Assembly: GCF_002163835.1 (NCBI RefSeq)
Contig: NZ_CP019331.1
Location: 2,207,001-2,271,000, forward strand
Source of the DNA: Polaribacter sp. SA4-10
GTDB lineage: Bacteria > Bacteroidota > Bacteroidia > Flavobacteriales > Flavobacteriaceae
Reading direction: 5' to 3'
DNA length: 64,000 nt
Shown: positions 35,146 through 42,976 of the stretch, one piece after another
Numbering within the stretch: the first letter of the stretch is position 1
Layout of the letters: each line of letters opens with the position of its first letter
Program-made: the position numbers and the translations under genes
The notes under the pieces: generated by a model
Told to the model about the DNA's origin: nothing
Seen by the model: only the letters and a program-made list of their open reading frames with translations
Database searches by the model: none

Positions 35146-35718
35146 CTATAATTTTATAACACTCTTATTTTTTAATTGGTATTCTTGCTTACTTTCTTTA
35201 CAGGTTGCAAAACCATTTTCATTAAAATCTAATCGATGCCCATACTCACTAACCCAACCTATTTGTTTAGACGGGTTACCTACAACTAATGCATACGATA
35301 AAATTTCTTTAGTAACTACCGCTCCTGCACCAACAAAAGCATATTCGCCAATATTATTTCCACAGACAATAGTAGCGTTTGCACCAATACTTGCGCCTTT
35401 TTTAACAATTGTTTTTTGGTATTCGTTTTTTCTTTTAATAGCGCTTCTTGGGTTAATTATATTTGTAAAAACCATAGAAGGGCCGAGAAAAACATCATCT
35501 TCACAAATAACACCTGTATAAATTGAAACGTTATTTTGCACCTTTACATTATTGCCTAAAATAACTTCTGGAGAAACCACAACATTCTGACCAATATTAC
35601 ATGCTTTACCAATGATACAATTAGGCATTATATGACTAAAATGCCAAATTTTGGTATCTTCTCCAATACTGCAACCTTTATCTATTACGGCCGTTTTATG
35701 TGCAAAATAATTTATCAA
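35146..35718 (-). CDS. Left-handed beta-helix (hexapeptide) N-acetyltransferase, WbpD/WlbB-like
   Basis: A 190-residue acyltransferase built of hexapeptide repeats ([IV]G.....). The order KTAVIDKGCSIGEDTKIWHFSHIMPNC then FLGPSMVFTNIINPRSAIKRK matches the WlbB/WbpD group, which acetylates UDP-3-amino-glucuronate or similar amino sugars for surface polysaccharides. It lies between deoC (two bases) and a RemB-like outer-membrane protein (one base), so a cell-surface glycan role would be consistent. No other sugar-nucleotide genes are adjacent. Confidence 0.8.
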   Translation of the reverse strand: MINYFAHKTAVIDKGCSIGEDTKIWHFSHIMPNCIIGKACNIGQNVVVSPEVILGNNVKVQNNVSIYTGVICEDDVFLGPSMVFTNIINPRSAIKRKNEYQKTIVKKGASIGANATIVCGNNIGEYAFVGAGAVVTKEILSYALVVGNPSKQIGWVSEYGHRLDFNENGFATCKESKQEYQLKNKSVIKL

Positions 35719-35720
35719 AA

Positions 35721-36467
35721 CTAATATCCTTTATTTCTATTTTTTTCTCTCTTTATAATTTCTTCAGATGATGATGTACCAATTCTATCTACACCTAAAG
35801 TAATCATTTTTAATGCTGTTTCATAATCTCTTACTCCTCCAGCTGCTTTAATTTTTAACGGTTTTGCATTTTCTGAAATTATTTTCATAACTTCTAATGT
35901 TGCTCCGTTTGGTAAATTATTTTTAGTTTTAAAAAACCCAGTTGATGATTTTACAAAAACATTTTTAGCATTTTCTTCTCCAAAATCTTCAAAAACTATT
36001 TGTTTTATAAGACGTGAAATTACAATTATTTCTTCATTTGTTAAGGCTGCTACTTCAAGTATCCATTTTACAACTTTGTTGTTATCTAAACATAGTTTTA
36101 TTCCTTTAATTATTTCATTTCTTACTAAATCAAGGTCCCCTTTTTTAAACGCTGTATAGTTTACAACAAAATCTAATTCATCTGCACCTAAAACAATTGC
36201 TGCTTTTGCCTCTTTTAATTTTTCTTCTGTAGTATAGGTTCCTTCATGAAAACCAATAACAGTTCCTATTAAAACGTTAGATTTTGCTTCATTTAAAATT
36301 TTCTTTACTAAAGGAATGTGTATTGCACGAATCATAACTAATTTATAATCATACAAAATTGCTTCTTTAACTAACTCAATTACTTTTTGTTGAGTTTCTT
36401 CTTCTGTTAGATTGGCTTGACTTGCCGTTTTTAAGTAAGTAGCATCTAAAAATTGATTAATTTCCAT
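35721..36467 (-). CDS. deoC: Deoxyribose-phosphate aldolase
   Basis: Cleaves 2-deoxyribose 5-phosphate to acetaldehyde and glyceraldehyde 3-phosphate in nucleoside salvage. The 248-residue protein shows the class I aldolase elements: NVFVKSSTGF with the Schiff-base lysine (residue about 170), KIKAAGGVRD with the second lysine (about 200) and the N-terminal NQFLDATYLKT. It is the first gene of a three-gene minus-strand operon. A TAnnTTTG box ends only a few bases before its ATG. Confidence 0.95.
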   Translation of the reverse strand: MEINQFLDATYLKTASQANLTEEETQQKVIELVKEAILYDYKLVMIRAIHIPLVKKILNEAKSNVLIGTVIGFHEGTYTTEEKLKEAKAAIVLGADELDFVVNYTAFKKGDLDLVRNEIIKGIKLCLDNNKVVKWILEVAALTNEEIIVISRLIKQIVFEDFGEENAKNVFVKSSTGFFKTKNNLPNGATLEVMKIISENAKPLKIKAAGGVRDYETALKMITLGVDRIGTSSSEEIIKREKNRNKGY

Positions 36468-36471
36468 AATA

Positions 36472-36479
36472 CAAAAATA
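36472..36479 (-). promoter_or_regulatory. -7-like box TATTTTTG directly before deoC
   Basis: Minus-strand TATTTTTG matches TAnnTTTG but ends four bases before the deoC ATG at 36467, so the transcript would have almost no leader if this is the promoter. Confidence 0.4.
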
Positions 36480-36502
36480 AGAAATAATAAAAAGAGAACA
36501 TT

Positions 36503-36529
36503 AAAAAGCCCAACCTTTTGGTTGGGCTT
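36503..36529 (-). terminator. Terminator of the second tonB gene
   Basis: AAGCCCAACC (36506-36515) pairs with GGTTGGGCTT (36520-36529) around a TTTT loop; on the minus strand a T run follows. It lies six bases after the tonB stop codon. Confidence 0.88.
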
Positions 36530-36534
36530 AAATT

Positions 36535-37275
36535 TTACTCTATTTTAAAAGAAATAGGCAAAGTATATCTGACTTTTACAGTTCTATTATTTTGTTTACC
36601 AGGTTTAAATTTTGGCAACTTTTTTATAATTCTTTGAGTTTCTTTTTCTAACTGTTTATGAGGTGCTCTTATTTTTATATCAAAAATATTTCCTTCTTTA
36701 TTAATGATAAACTGAGTTTGAATTTTATGTTTACCTGAATGTAAACCTAATTCATTTGCTAAGTCGACATCAAAGTTACGTTGTACAAATTGTTTCATTT
36801 TTTTATCAAAACAATTTTTGTTTTCTTCTTTGGATAAATTTTCACATCCTTTAAAAATAGGTGCATTTTGTATGCTTAAAAATGGAACTTCATCTTCTAA
36901 ATTTAGGTCTTCAACTTCCTTAATTTCTACAAAACTATCTATATCAATTCGTATTGGATCTTCTGTTGTTGCATCAATAATGGTTTCGATAATATCATTA
37001 TTTCCTTTTATAACTTTATCAACAATAAAAACTTGTAGTTTTGGTGCTTCTAATTTAGGAACAACTTTTAGCTTTTTAGTAAAAATTACATCTTGTTCTA
37101 ATTCTATATAAACAACATTATTTTTATCAGGTTTAAAAATGGTTGCCGTTTTTTGTTCAGTTTGATACTCTAAAGTAATAAAAACAATAAAGAGTACTAA
37201 TACAAGTCCTAACTGCATAAAAATAGTAGAGAACTTTTCTAATTGTTTGGTTGGTAGCTTTTTTGTGTTCTTCAT
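36535..37275 (-). CDS. Energy transducer TonB (second paralogue)
   Basis: A 246-residue TonB with a cytoplasmic tail (KLPTKQLEKFSTIFMQ), a transmembrane helix (about 22-38), a long acidic spacer and the C-terminal domain (about 140-246), whose PIFKGCENLSKEENKNCF keeps the paired cysteines seen in its paralogues. The spacer lacks the proline run of the first paralogue. It is transcribed alone, divergently from the LytTR regulator, with its own terminator and possibly a leader attenuator. Confidence 0.87.
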   Translation of the reverse strand: MKNTKKLPTKQLEKFSTIFMQLGLVLVLFIVFITLEYQTEQKTATIFKPDKNNVVYIELEQDVIFTKKLKVVPKLEAPKLQVFIVDKVIKGNNDIIETIIDATTEDPIRIDIDSFVEIKEVEDLNLEDEVPFLSIQNAPIFKGCENLSKEENKNCFDKKMKQFVQRNFDVDLANELGLHSGKHKIQTQFIINKEGNIFDIKIRAPHKQLEKETQRIIKKLPKFKPGKQNNRTVKVRYTLPISFKIE

Positions 37276-37324
37276 AATTAGAAAGTTTTAAATGTTAAAA
37301 CTTTGTTAAAACAAAGAACATGCC

Positions 37325-37359
37325 AAAAAAAAACATCACAATTAAGTGATGCTTTTTTT
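37325..37359. terminator. Terminator-like hairpin in the leader of tonB (possible attenuator)
   Basis: CATCAC (37334-37339) pairs with GTGATG (37346-37351) around AATTAA; an A run at 37325-37333 and T run at 37353-37359 flank it, so either strand could terminate. On the minus strand it lies between a -7 box (37410-37417) and the tonB start (37275), where a terminator would stop the message early. A tiny frame, MKKSIT and stop, overlaps it. Confidence 0.5.
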
Positions 37360-37409
37360 CATAAAATACTTTTTCTTTTCAAGCTAAACATTTCCCTCAA
37401 AATGCGATA

Positions 37410-37417
37410 CAAAAGTA
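37410..37417 (-). promoter_or_regulatory. -7 promoter box TACTTTTG for the second tonB
   Basis: Minus-strand TACTTTTG matches TAnnTTTG. The leader to the tonB ATG would be about 130 bases and contain the hairpin at 37334-37351. The box is half of an 11-base inverted repeat with 37442-37452. Confidence 0.5.
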
Positions 37418-37419
37418 AA

Positions 37420-37427
37420 TAACTTTG
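37420..37427 (+). promoter_or_regulatory. -7 promoter box TAACTTTG for the LytTR/histidine kinase operon
   Basis: TAACTTTG matches TAnnTTTG. A second match, TACTTTTG, lies at 37442-37449. Either gives a leader of more than 90 bases before the ATG at 37553. Confidence 0.45.
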
Positions 37428-37448
37428 TAAGTTTAAAAATCTACTTTT

Positions 37449-37510
37449 GTATAAATGGTTATAAATACTGTACAAATGGTATTAAAAATAAATGAATTTG
37501 CAATTCATTT
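37449..37510 (+). promoter_or_regulatory. Direct repeat and palindrome upstream of the LytTR gene, candidate regulator site
   Basis: GTATAAATGGT at 37449-37459 recurs as GTACAAATGGT at 37470-37480, a 21-base period that fits the two-site spacing of LytTR binding sites. A 9-base inverted repeat AAATGAATT/AATTCATTT (37490-37498 and 37502-37510) follows. Repeats are seen; binding is inference. Confidence 0.4.
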
Positions 37511-37552
37511 TTATATAAAAATATTATAGTATTTTTGATTAAAATATTTTTT

Positions 37553-38287
37553 ATGTTAACATCAGTAATTGTTGATGATGAGCCGAAAGCAATACAAAGT
37601 TTGTCTTGGGAATTATCAAATTTTGATACCCAAATTAAGGTTATTGCTACTTTCAATGATCCTGAAGAAGCTTTAATTTATTTAGCTAAAAATAATATTG
37701 ATTGCCTTTTTTTAGACATCGAAATGCCAACTATGGATGGTTTTCAATTTTTGAATAAACTTACATCTCGTGATTTTGCTGTAGTTATTACAACTGCTTA
37801 TGATGAGTATGCTATAAAAGCACTAAAAAATGAAGCTATTGATTATTTATTAAAGCCAATAGATACCGATGATTTAGAAGAAACTATAGAGAAAGTTAAA
37901 AAACATAGTTTTAAAGCTTTAAATTCTTCTAATGTAGAAAAGGTATTGTTGAATTTCAACAAAAACTTCAACGCAAAAAAAATTACAATAAATACAGATG
38001 GTAAAATGATTTTTTTAGAGCCTAAAGAAATACTTTTTATTGAATCTGATGGAAATTACTCAACTATTTATACTACAGAAAATAAAAAAATTGTTGTTAC
38101 AAAAAAACTAAAAGAGGTAAATACTTTACTGCCTAAAGAATTATTTTTTAGAATTCATAACTCTTTTATCATCAACTTAAAAAAGGTAAAAGAATTTTAT
38201 AAAACGGATGGTTATGTTGTTATAGAAAATAATCATAAAATACCAGTTTCTCGTCAGAAAAAAGCAGCATTTTTAGATAAATTTTAA
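37553..38287 (+). CDS. LytTR-family two-component response regulator
   Basis: DNA-binding response regulator. Receiver domain (about 1-120) with the acidic pocket DDE at 8-10, phosphoacceptor Asp55 in LFLDIEMP, the Thr in ITTAYDEYA and the lysine of LLKPID; then a LytTR DNA-binding domain (about 140-244) with FIESDGNYSTIYT and FFRIHNSFIINLKKV. I use the ATG at 37553, since the receiver begins directly (MLTSVIVDDEP); a TTG at 37535 would add six residues. It is three bases from its partner histidine kinase, and likely regulates its own operon or nearby genes such as the divergent tonB. Confidence 0.92.
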   Translation: MLTSVIVDDEPKAIQSLSWELSNFDTQIKVIATFNDPEEALIYLAKNNIDCLFLDIEMPTMDGFQFLNKLTSRDFAVVITTAYDEYAIKALKNEAIDYLLKPIDTDDLEETIEKVKKHSFKALNSSNVEKVLLNFNKNFNAKKITINTDGKMIFLEPKEILFIESDGNYSTIYTTENKKIVVTKKLKEVNTLLPKELFFRIHNSFIINLKKVKEFYKTDGYVVIENNHKIPVSRQKKAAFLDKF

Positions 38288-38290
38288 TTC

Positions 38291-40207
38291 ATGAAAACAA
38301 AAATATTTCTTTTTTATTTTCTGTTTTTAAGTATTTTTTGCTTTTCTCAAAAAACAGAAACAACTAATAAAATAGAATACCTTGTTGAAAATAAATTTTC
38401 TTCACTTAGCATTATTGACTCAATTTTTATAAAGGAAAGAAAAAGCAAAAAACCTTTAGAGTTATTAATTAAAAGAAGCAAGGAAGCATCCTATTTAGAA
38501 GGCCAGTTTTATGGCAATAATGCTTTGGGAAGGTATTATAGAGACCATTCACTTTTTAATAAGTCAATCTACTATTATAAGAGAGCGCTTGAGTTAAGTA
38601 GGAAAAAAAAAGACACTATTTCTGAAGTAAAAACTTTAAATTCAATTGGCTCTGTATATAGGAGACAAGATGATATTAGAAATGCTTTAAATTACCATCA
38701 AGAAGCATTAGACAAAGCGCTTAATGTTAAAAACCCCACAATAAGTATTAAAAAGGGTATTAGCATTTCTCAAAACAGTATGGGTAATATTTATATTTCT
38801 TTAAAACAATATAAATTGGCTTTAAATGAATTTAGAAAATCTATCGTTGTACAAAGAGAACTTAATCATAAACTTGGTCTTGCAATTAATTATCAAAATA
38901 TTGGTAATGCACAGGAAGAATTGGGAGATTTAGATGAGGCTCTTAAAAATTATCATAAGTCATTAGATAACAACAATCTAATTAATTCTAAAATAGGTAA
39001 AGTAATTTGTGGGTATAGTATTGCAAATGTTTTAATAAAACAAAAAAAATACAACCAAGCTTTAAAAACTGTAGATACCGTTTTATCAACTGCAATTAAA
39101 GAAAAAGATAAATACTATCTTTCAAACACATACAATACATTAGGTTTAGCGCAGTTACATTTAAATAATCTTGTAGACGCAAAAAACAATTTAACTACAG
39201 CTTTAAAAATTGCAACAAAATTTAATGTCCATACTATTGTAGTTAAAGCAAATGAAAATTTAGCTTTATTGTACGATAAGAAAAAAGAGTACAAAAAAGC
39301 CTACACATATTACAAACATGCTAAAGAAGAAGATGCTAAAACGCTTAATGATCGTAACCTTTTATATCTGAGTGAACTGATAACAAAATATGATAAGCAG
39401 CACAGTGAAAATCAAATAAAAGAGCTCGCTAAAAAAAATGAAATTGCCCAACTACAAATTACACGAAATAGAAATTTATGGATTTTAGCATTAAGTATTT
39501 TTACTTTAGTTGCTATTCTTTTATTCTCTATCAATAAGCAAGAAGGGCTAAAAAATGAAAAAAGGATTCTTTCATTAAAACAAGATGCTTTAAGAAGTCA
39601 AATGAACCCTCATTTTATGTTTAACGCTCTAAATTCTATTAAGTTATATATTATAGAAAATGACCAAAAGAAGGCAATATCGTACTTAAATAAGTTTTCT
39701 AAATTAATGCGAAAAATATTAGAAGCTTCATCTATTCAAAAAATTACTTTATTAGAAGAGTTAGAAACAATGAAGCTGTATATGAGTATAGAAAATATTC
39801 GTTTTTCAAATGAAATAGATTTTAGTATAAAAACTGATTCTTTAGTAAATTTAAATACAATAAAAATTCCACCTTTGGTGTTGCAACCTTTCTTAGAAAA
39901 TTCTTTATGGCATGGCTTATCTTCAAAGAAAGAAGATAAAAAAATAATAATTTCTATTACTAAATTATCATCCGATTTTATTCAAATTGAAATTGAAGAT
40001 AATGGAATTGGTAGAGAAGCTTCATCCAAAATTAAAGCCGAAAAATCTATAAAAAGAAAATCTGTTGGTGTCGATTTAACCAAACAACGATTAAAAACCT
40101 TTGTTAAAACTTTAAAAAACGATTATACACTTACCTATGAAGATATTTTGTGTGAGAATAAAAAAATCTGTGGAACAAAAGTTATTTTAAAGTTTCCTTT
40201 ATTTTAA
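38291..40207 (+). CDS. Sensor histidine kinase with TPR repeats (LytS/YehU type)
   Basis: A 638-residue sensor kinase. A signal peptide (to about residue 20, FSQ) leads to a periplasmic array of about seven tetratricopeptide repeats (about 40-365), then a coiled segment, one transmembrane helix (about 395-413, LWILALSIFTLVAILLFSI) and the cytoplasmic kinase. The phosphoacceptor is His441 in QMNPHFMFNALNSI, followed by a HATPase domain (LQPFLENSLWHGLS; DNGIGREAS). This is the classical His_kinase plus LytTR pairing. The signal sensed is unknown; TPRs suggest a protein partner. Its 3' end overlaps the convergent DUF3109 gene by nine bases. Confidence 0.92.
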   Translation: MKTKIFLFYFLFLSIFCFSQKTETTNKIEYLVENKFSSLSIIDSIFIKERKSKKPLELLIKRSKEASYLEGQFYGNNALGRYYRDHSLFNKSIYYYKRALELSRKKKDTISEVKTLNSIGSVYRRQDDIRNALNYHQEALDKALNVKNPTISIKKGISISQNSMGNIYISLKQYKLALNEFRKSIVVQRELNHKLGLAINYQNIGNAQEELGDLDEALKNYHKSLDNNNLINSKIGKVICGYSIANVLIKQKKYNQALKTVDTVLSTAIKEKDKYYLSNTYNTLGLAQLHLNNLVDAKNNLTTALKIATKFNVHTIVVKANENLALLYDKKKEYKKAYTYYKHAKEEDAKTLNDRNLLYLSELITKYDKQHSENQIKELAKKNEIAQLQITRNRNLWILALSIFTLVAILLFSINKQEGLKNEKRILSLKQDALRSQMNPHFMFNALNSIKLYIIENDQKKAISYLNKFSKLMRKILEASSIQKITLLEELETMKLYMSIENIRFSNEIDFSIKTDSLVNLNTIKIPPLVLQPFLENSLWHGLSSKKEDKKIIISITKLSSDFIQIEIEDNGIGREASSKIKAEKSIKRKSVGVDLTKQRLKTFVKTLKNDYTLTYEDILCENKKICGTKVILKFPLF

Positions 40208-40768
40208 ATGCTTTTCTGCAACTTTTTCAAGTTCATCATACCAGTTTTGCCCAAATTTTCTAACCAAAGCTTGCTTTACAAACTTGTAAACAGGCACTTG
40301 TAATTCTTTTCCTAAAGAACAAGCGTCATCGCAAATTTCCCATTTATTATAATTTACAGCAGAAAACTCACTGTAATCTTTTACTCTTATTGGGTATAAA
40401 TGACAAGAAACAGGTTTTTTCCAATCTATTTCTCCAGAGTTATAAGCCTCTTCAATTGCGCATAAAGCTGTCTTTTTTTCATCAAAAAAAACATATGCAC
40501 AATCTGCACCATTAATTAAAGGAGTTTCTAGTTCGCCCCATTCACTTTTTACCCAAGGACCTTCTTTTTCAATAACAGCGATCCCTTCTTTCCTTAAAAA
40601 GGGTTTTACTTTTGGATAAATTTTTTCTAAAATTTTAGTCTCTTCTTCATCTAAAGGCGCACCCGCTTCTCCATCTACACAACAAGCTCCTTTACATGCA
40701 GATAAGTTACACACAAAGTCTTTTTCGATAATATCTTCTGAAACGATAGTTTTTCCTAGTTGAAACAT
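40199..40768 (-). CDS. DUF3109 family cysteine-rich protein
   Basis: A 189-residue soluble protein with the N-terminal cluster CNLSACKGACC (Cys at about 20, 25, 29, 30) and further cysteines at SCHLYPIR and EICDDACSLG. This CxxxxCxxxCC arrangement is shared with YkgJ-type proteins thought to bind zinc or an iron-sulfur cluster. The exact role is not established. It is a single gene; its promoter box ends five bases before the ATG. Length is the family norm. Confidence 0.9.
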   Translation of the reverse strand: MFQLGKTIVSEDIIEKDFVCNLSACKGACCVDGEAGAPLDEEETKILEKIYPKVKPFLRKEGIAVIEKEGPWVKSEWGELETPLINGADCAYVFFDEKKTALCAIEEAYNSGEIDWKKPVSCHLYPIRVKDYSEFSAVNYNKWEICDDACSLGKELQVPVYKFVKQALVRKFGQNWYDELEKVAEKHLK

Positions 40769-40772
40769 ATCG

Positions 40773-40780
40773 CAAAAATA
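40773..40780 (-). promoter_or_regulatory. -7-like box TATTTTTG directly before the DUF3109 gene
   Basis: Minus-strand TATTTTTG lies four bases before the ATG at 40768, giving a near-leaderless transcript if it is used, as seen also at deoC. Confidence 0.4.
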
Positions 40781-40826
40781 GTATTTTTTTTTTCTATAAC
40801 TTTACATTTAGTTAAACTAAGTTGTC

Positions 40827-40834
40827 TAGTTTTG
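40827..40834 (+). promoter_or_regulatory. -7 promoter box TAGTTTTG for marC
   Basis: TAGTTTTG matches TAnnTTTG and lies 17 bases before the ATG at 40852, divergent from the DUF3109 promoter. Confidence 0.55.
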
Positions 40835-40851
40835 CAAAATAAATAAAAATT

Positions 40852-41439
40852 ATGAATTTTAATTTCAAAGAAATTGTTACCGCTTTTATGGTTTTGTTTG
40901 CAGTAATAGATATTATTGGAAATATTCCTATTATTATTGATTTGCGTAAAAAAGCGGGCCATATTCAGTCTGAAAAAGCGTCACTAATTGCCGGTTTTAT
41001 TATGATAATTTTCCTTTTTTTAGGGCAAAGTTTATTAAGTTTAATAGGTATTGATGTAAATTCATTTGCTGTAGCTGGTGCTTTTATTTTATTCTTTATT
41101 GCTTTAGAAATGATTTTAGGAATTACACTATATAAAGACAATGAAGATGATGTAAATGCAATAACCGCCTCTATTTTTCCATTAGCTTTTCCATTAATTG
41201 CTGGCCCTGGAAGTTTAACTACCTTACTTTCTTTAAGAGCAGAGTTTCATATAGAAAATATTATTGTAGCCGTTTTATTAAATGTTCTTTTAATTTATAT
41301 TGTTTTAAAAACATCTTCTAAAATAGAACGTATTATTGGACCTAATGGAATACAAATAATTAGAAAAATATTTGGTGTAATTTTACTTGCCATTGCCGTA
41401 AAATTGTTTGCCGCAAATATTAAAATGCTATTTATTTAA
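40852..41439 (+). CDS. MarC family integral membrane protein
   Basis: A 195-residue protein with six transmembrane helices and the MarC motifs FAVIDIIGNIPI in helix 1 (about 15-30) and FPLAFPLIAGPGSLTT near residue 105. Once linked to multiple antibiotic resistance in E. coli, MarC was later shown not to be responsible, so the transport role remains uncertain. Directly followed, with no spacing, by a truncated flavoprotein gene, so they are likely co-expressed. Confidence 0.88.
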   Translation: MNFNFKEIVTAFMVLFAVIDIIGNIPIIIDLRKKAGHIQSEKASLIAGFIMIIFLFLGQSLLSLIGIDVNSFAVAGAFILFFIALEMILGITLYKDNEDDVNAITASIFPLAFPLIAGPGSLTTLLSLRAEFHIENIIVAVLLNVLLIYIVLKTSSKIERIIGPNGIQIIRKIFGVILLAIAVKLFAANIKMLFI

Positions 41440-42045
41440 ATGATTTTTGATACTTTAATTATTGGTGGTGGGGTTGCTGGTATGCAATGTGCTTTGGTTT
41501 TAGGTTCTGCTAAAAATAAAGCGTTTGCTATCAATAAAAACATTGGTGTTATACTCCACCAGAAAACATCTCATTTACAAAATGCGCTCTTTAATAATGT
41601 TTTAGGTTTACCAGCTAAAACTCTTGGAAAAAATATTTTAATTGAAGGAAAAGAGCAATTATCAAACCTATATCCACATGTATCTCAAATCGAAGATGAA
41701 AAAGTTGTCTCTATCTTACAAGATGGAGGTGGATATAAAATTACGACCAATAAAAATGTTTATATTTCAAAAATTGTAATTCTAGCATTAAACTACTCAA
41801 AACCCTTCTCTATTTCTGGTTTAGAAAATTTTTTAGAACCACACCAAAGAGCAAATCCTGAAAAAGACAGAATTCAACTTAAAAACAACAATCATTTAAT
41901 TAAAACTGGTTTGTATTGTTGTGGTACAATAGCTGGTTGGCGAAGTCAATTTGCAATTGCAGCAGGAAGTGGAGCTAGTGTAGCAACAGATATCTTAACC
42001 CTTTGGAATAACAATACTTCTACCAAAGTGCACGATAAAGTATGA
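41440..42045 (+). CDS. Short FAD-dependent oxidoreductase (truncated thioredoxin-reductase-like)
   Basis: A 201-residue flavoprotein with an N-terminal FAD-binding Rossmann motif DTLIIGGGVAGMQCALVLG (residues 4-22) and the C-terminal FAD motif GLYCCGTIAGWRSQFAIAAGSG. Thioredoxin reductases are about 310 residues; the middle NADPH-binding domain with its CxxC active site is missing here, so disulfide reduction by that mechanism is not possible. Short forms like this occur in Bacteroidota, so it may be a genuine minimal flavoprotein instead of a broken gene. Start abuts the marC stop. Confidence 0.72.
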   Translation: MIFDTLIIGGGVAGMQCALVLGSAKNKAFAINKNIGVILHQKTSHLQNALFNNVLGLPAKTLGKNILIEGKEQLSNLYPHVSQIEDEKVVSILQDGGGYKITTNKNVYISKIVILALNYSKPFSISGLENFLEPHQRANPEKDRIQLKNNNHLIKTGLYCCGTIAGWRSQFAIAAGSGASVATDILTLWNNNTSTKVHDKV

Positions 42046-42097
42046 TTTTAATCATATTTTAAAACTTTTAAAGCATATACTTTTACACTGTGTAATT

Positions 42098-42111
42098 GTC
42101 TTTATAAAGAC
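42098..42111. repeat. 14-bp perfect palindrome GTCTTTATAAAGAC
   Basis: GTCTTTATAAAGAC equals its own reverse complement and lies between two ACACTGT copies (42085-42091 and about 42117-42123) in the gap before the third tonB. It could be an operator or a small hairpin. Confidence 0.35.
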
Positions 42112-42191
42112 ATTTCACACTGTTATTAATATATTCCAAGACTATTAATTAGTCTGTTTATTTTAAAATATAAACATTAAAAGTTTTAAAA

Positions 42192-42920
42192 ATGATTACC
42201 AAAAAAAACCCGAAACAACAGTTAGAAAATTATAGTAAAATATTTCTTCAAATAGGTTTAGCACTTACCTTATTTGTTGTGTACACTCTTATGGAGCACA
42301 AAACTTATGATAGAAGTGATTTAAAAAGTTTAGGGCAAGCAAACATGGAAGATGAAATGAAAGAAGATATTCCTATCGTTTTAATTCAAGAAGTTACTCC
42401 TCCACCTAAAGACGTTCCTGTACTTGTTGAGAAAATTAAGATTGTAGAGGATGAAATGAAAATAGAAGAAACAATTATTGAATCTACAGAGACAGATGAA
42501 GGTGAAGCAATTGTTATAAATACAGATGATATTATTGAAGTAGAGGAAGAAGAAGAGCTTTTAGAAGACATTCCTTTTGTTCTTATTGAAAACGTTCCTG
42601 TATATCCAGGTTGCAAAGGTAACAACACAGAGCTTAAACGTTGTTTCACTCAAAAAATAACAGCTTTTTTTGGAAAAAAATTTAATACTAGTTTAGCAAC
42701 GGAGCTTGGGTTAGTTCCTGGAAAGAAAAAACTTTTTGTTATGTTTAAAATTGATAGAACAGGAAAAGTTTCTAATGTAATGGCAAGAGGCCCACACCCA
42801 AGATTAGAAAAAGAAGTAATAACGGTTTTAACTTCATTACCTAGAATGACACCTGGGAAACAAAGGGGCTCACCTGTTGGTGTAAGCTACAGTATACCTA
42901 TAACATTTGAAGTAAGATAA
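42192..42920 (+). CDS. Energy transducer TonB (third paralogue)
   Basis: A 242-residue TonB, the closest relative of the protein at 21645-22355: tail KNPKQQLENYSKIFLQ, transmembrane helix (about 18-35), short proline segment (TPPPKDVP), acidic spacer, and C-terminal domain (about 135-242) with VPVYPGCKG...KRCF. The shared sequence around the spacer (VEDEMKIEETIIESTETDE) shows a recent duplication. It is transcribed alone; a 14-bp hairpin closes the message. ExbB/ExbD are not nearby. Confidence 0.88.
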   Translation: MITKKNPKQQLENYSKIFLQIGLALTLFVVYTLMEHKTYDRSDLKSLGQANMEDEMKEDIPIVLIQEVTPPPKDVPVLVEKIKIVEDEMKIEETIIESTETDEGEAIVINTDDIIEVEEEEELLEDIPFVLIENVPVYPGCKGNNTELKRCFTQKITAFFGKKFNTSLATELGLVPGKKKLFVMFKIDRTGKVSNVMARGPHPRLEKEVITVLTSLPRMTPGKQRGSPVGVSYSIPITFEVR

Positions 42921-42921
42921 T

Positions 42922-42953
42922 AAAAAAATCCAGCTAAAAAGCTGGATTTTTTT
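42922..42953. terminator. Bidirectional terminator between tonB and glmS
   Basis: Fourteen-base arms (42922-42935 and 42940-42953) around AAAA, with A and T runs at the outer ends; serves the + strand tonB and the - strand glmS, which converge here. Confidence 0.9.
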
Positions 42954-42976
42954 TCATATATATTATAGTAAAACCT

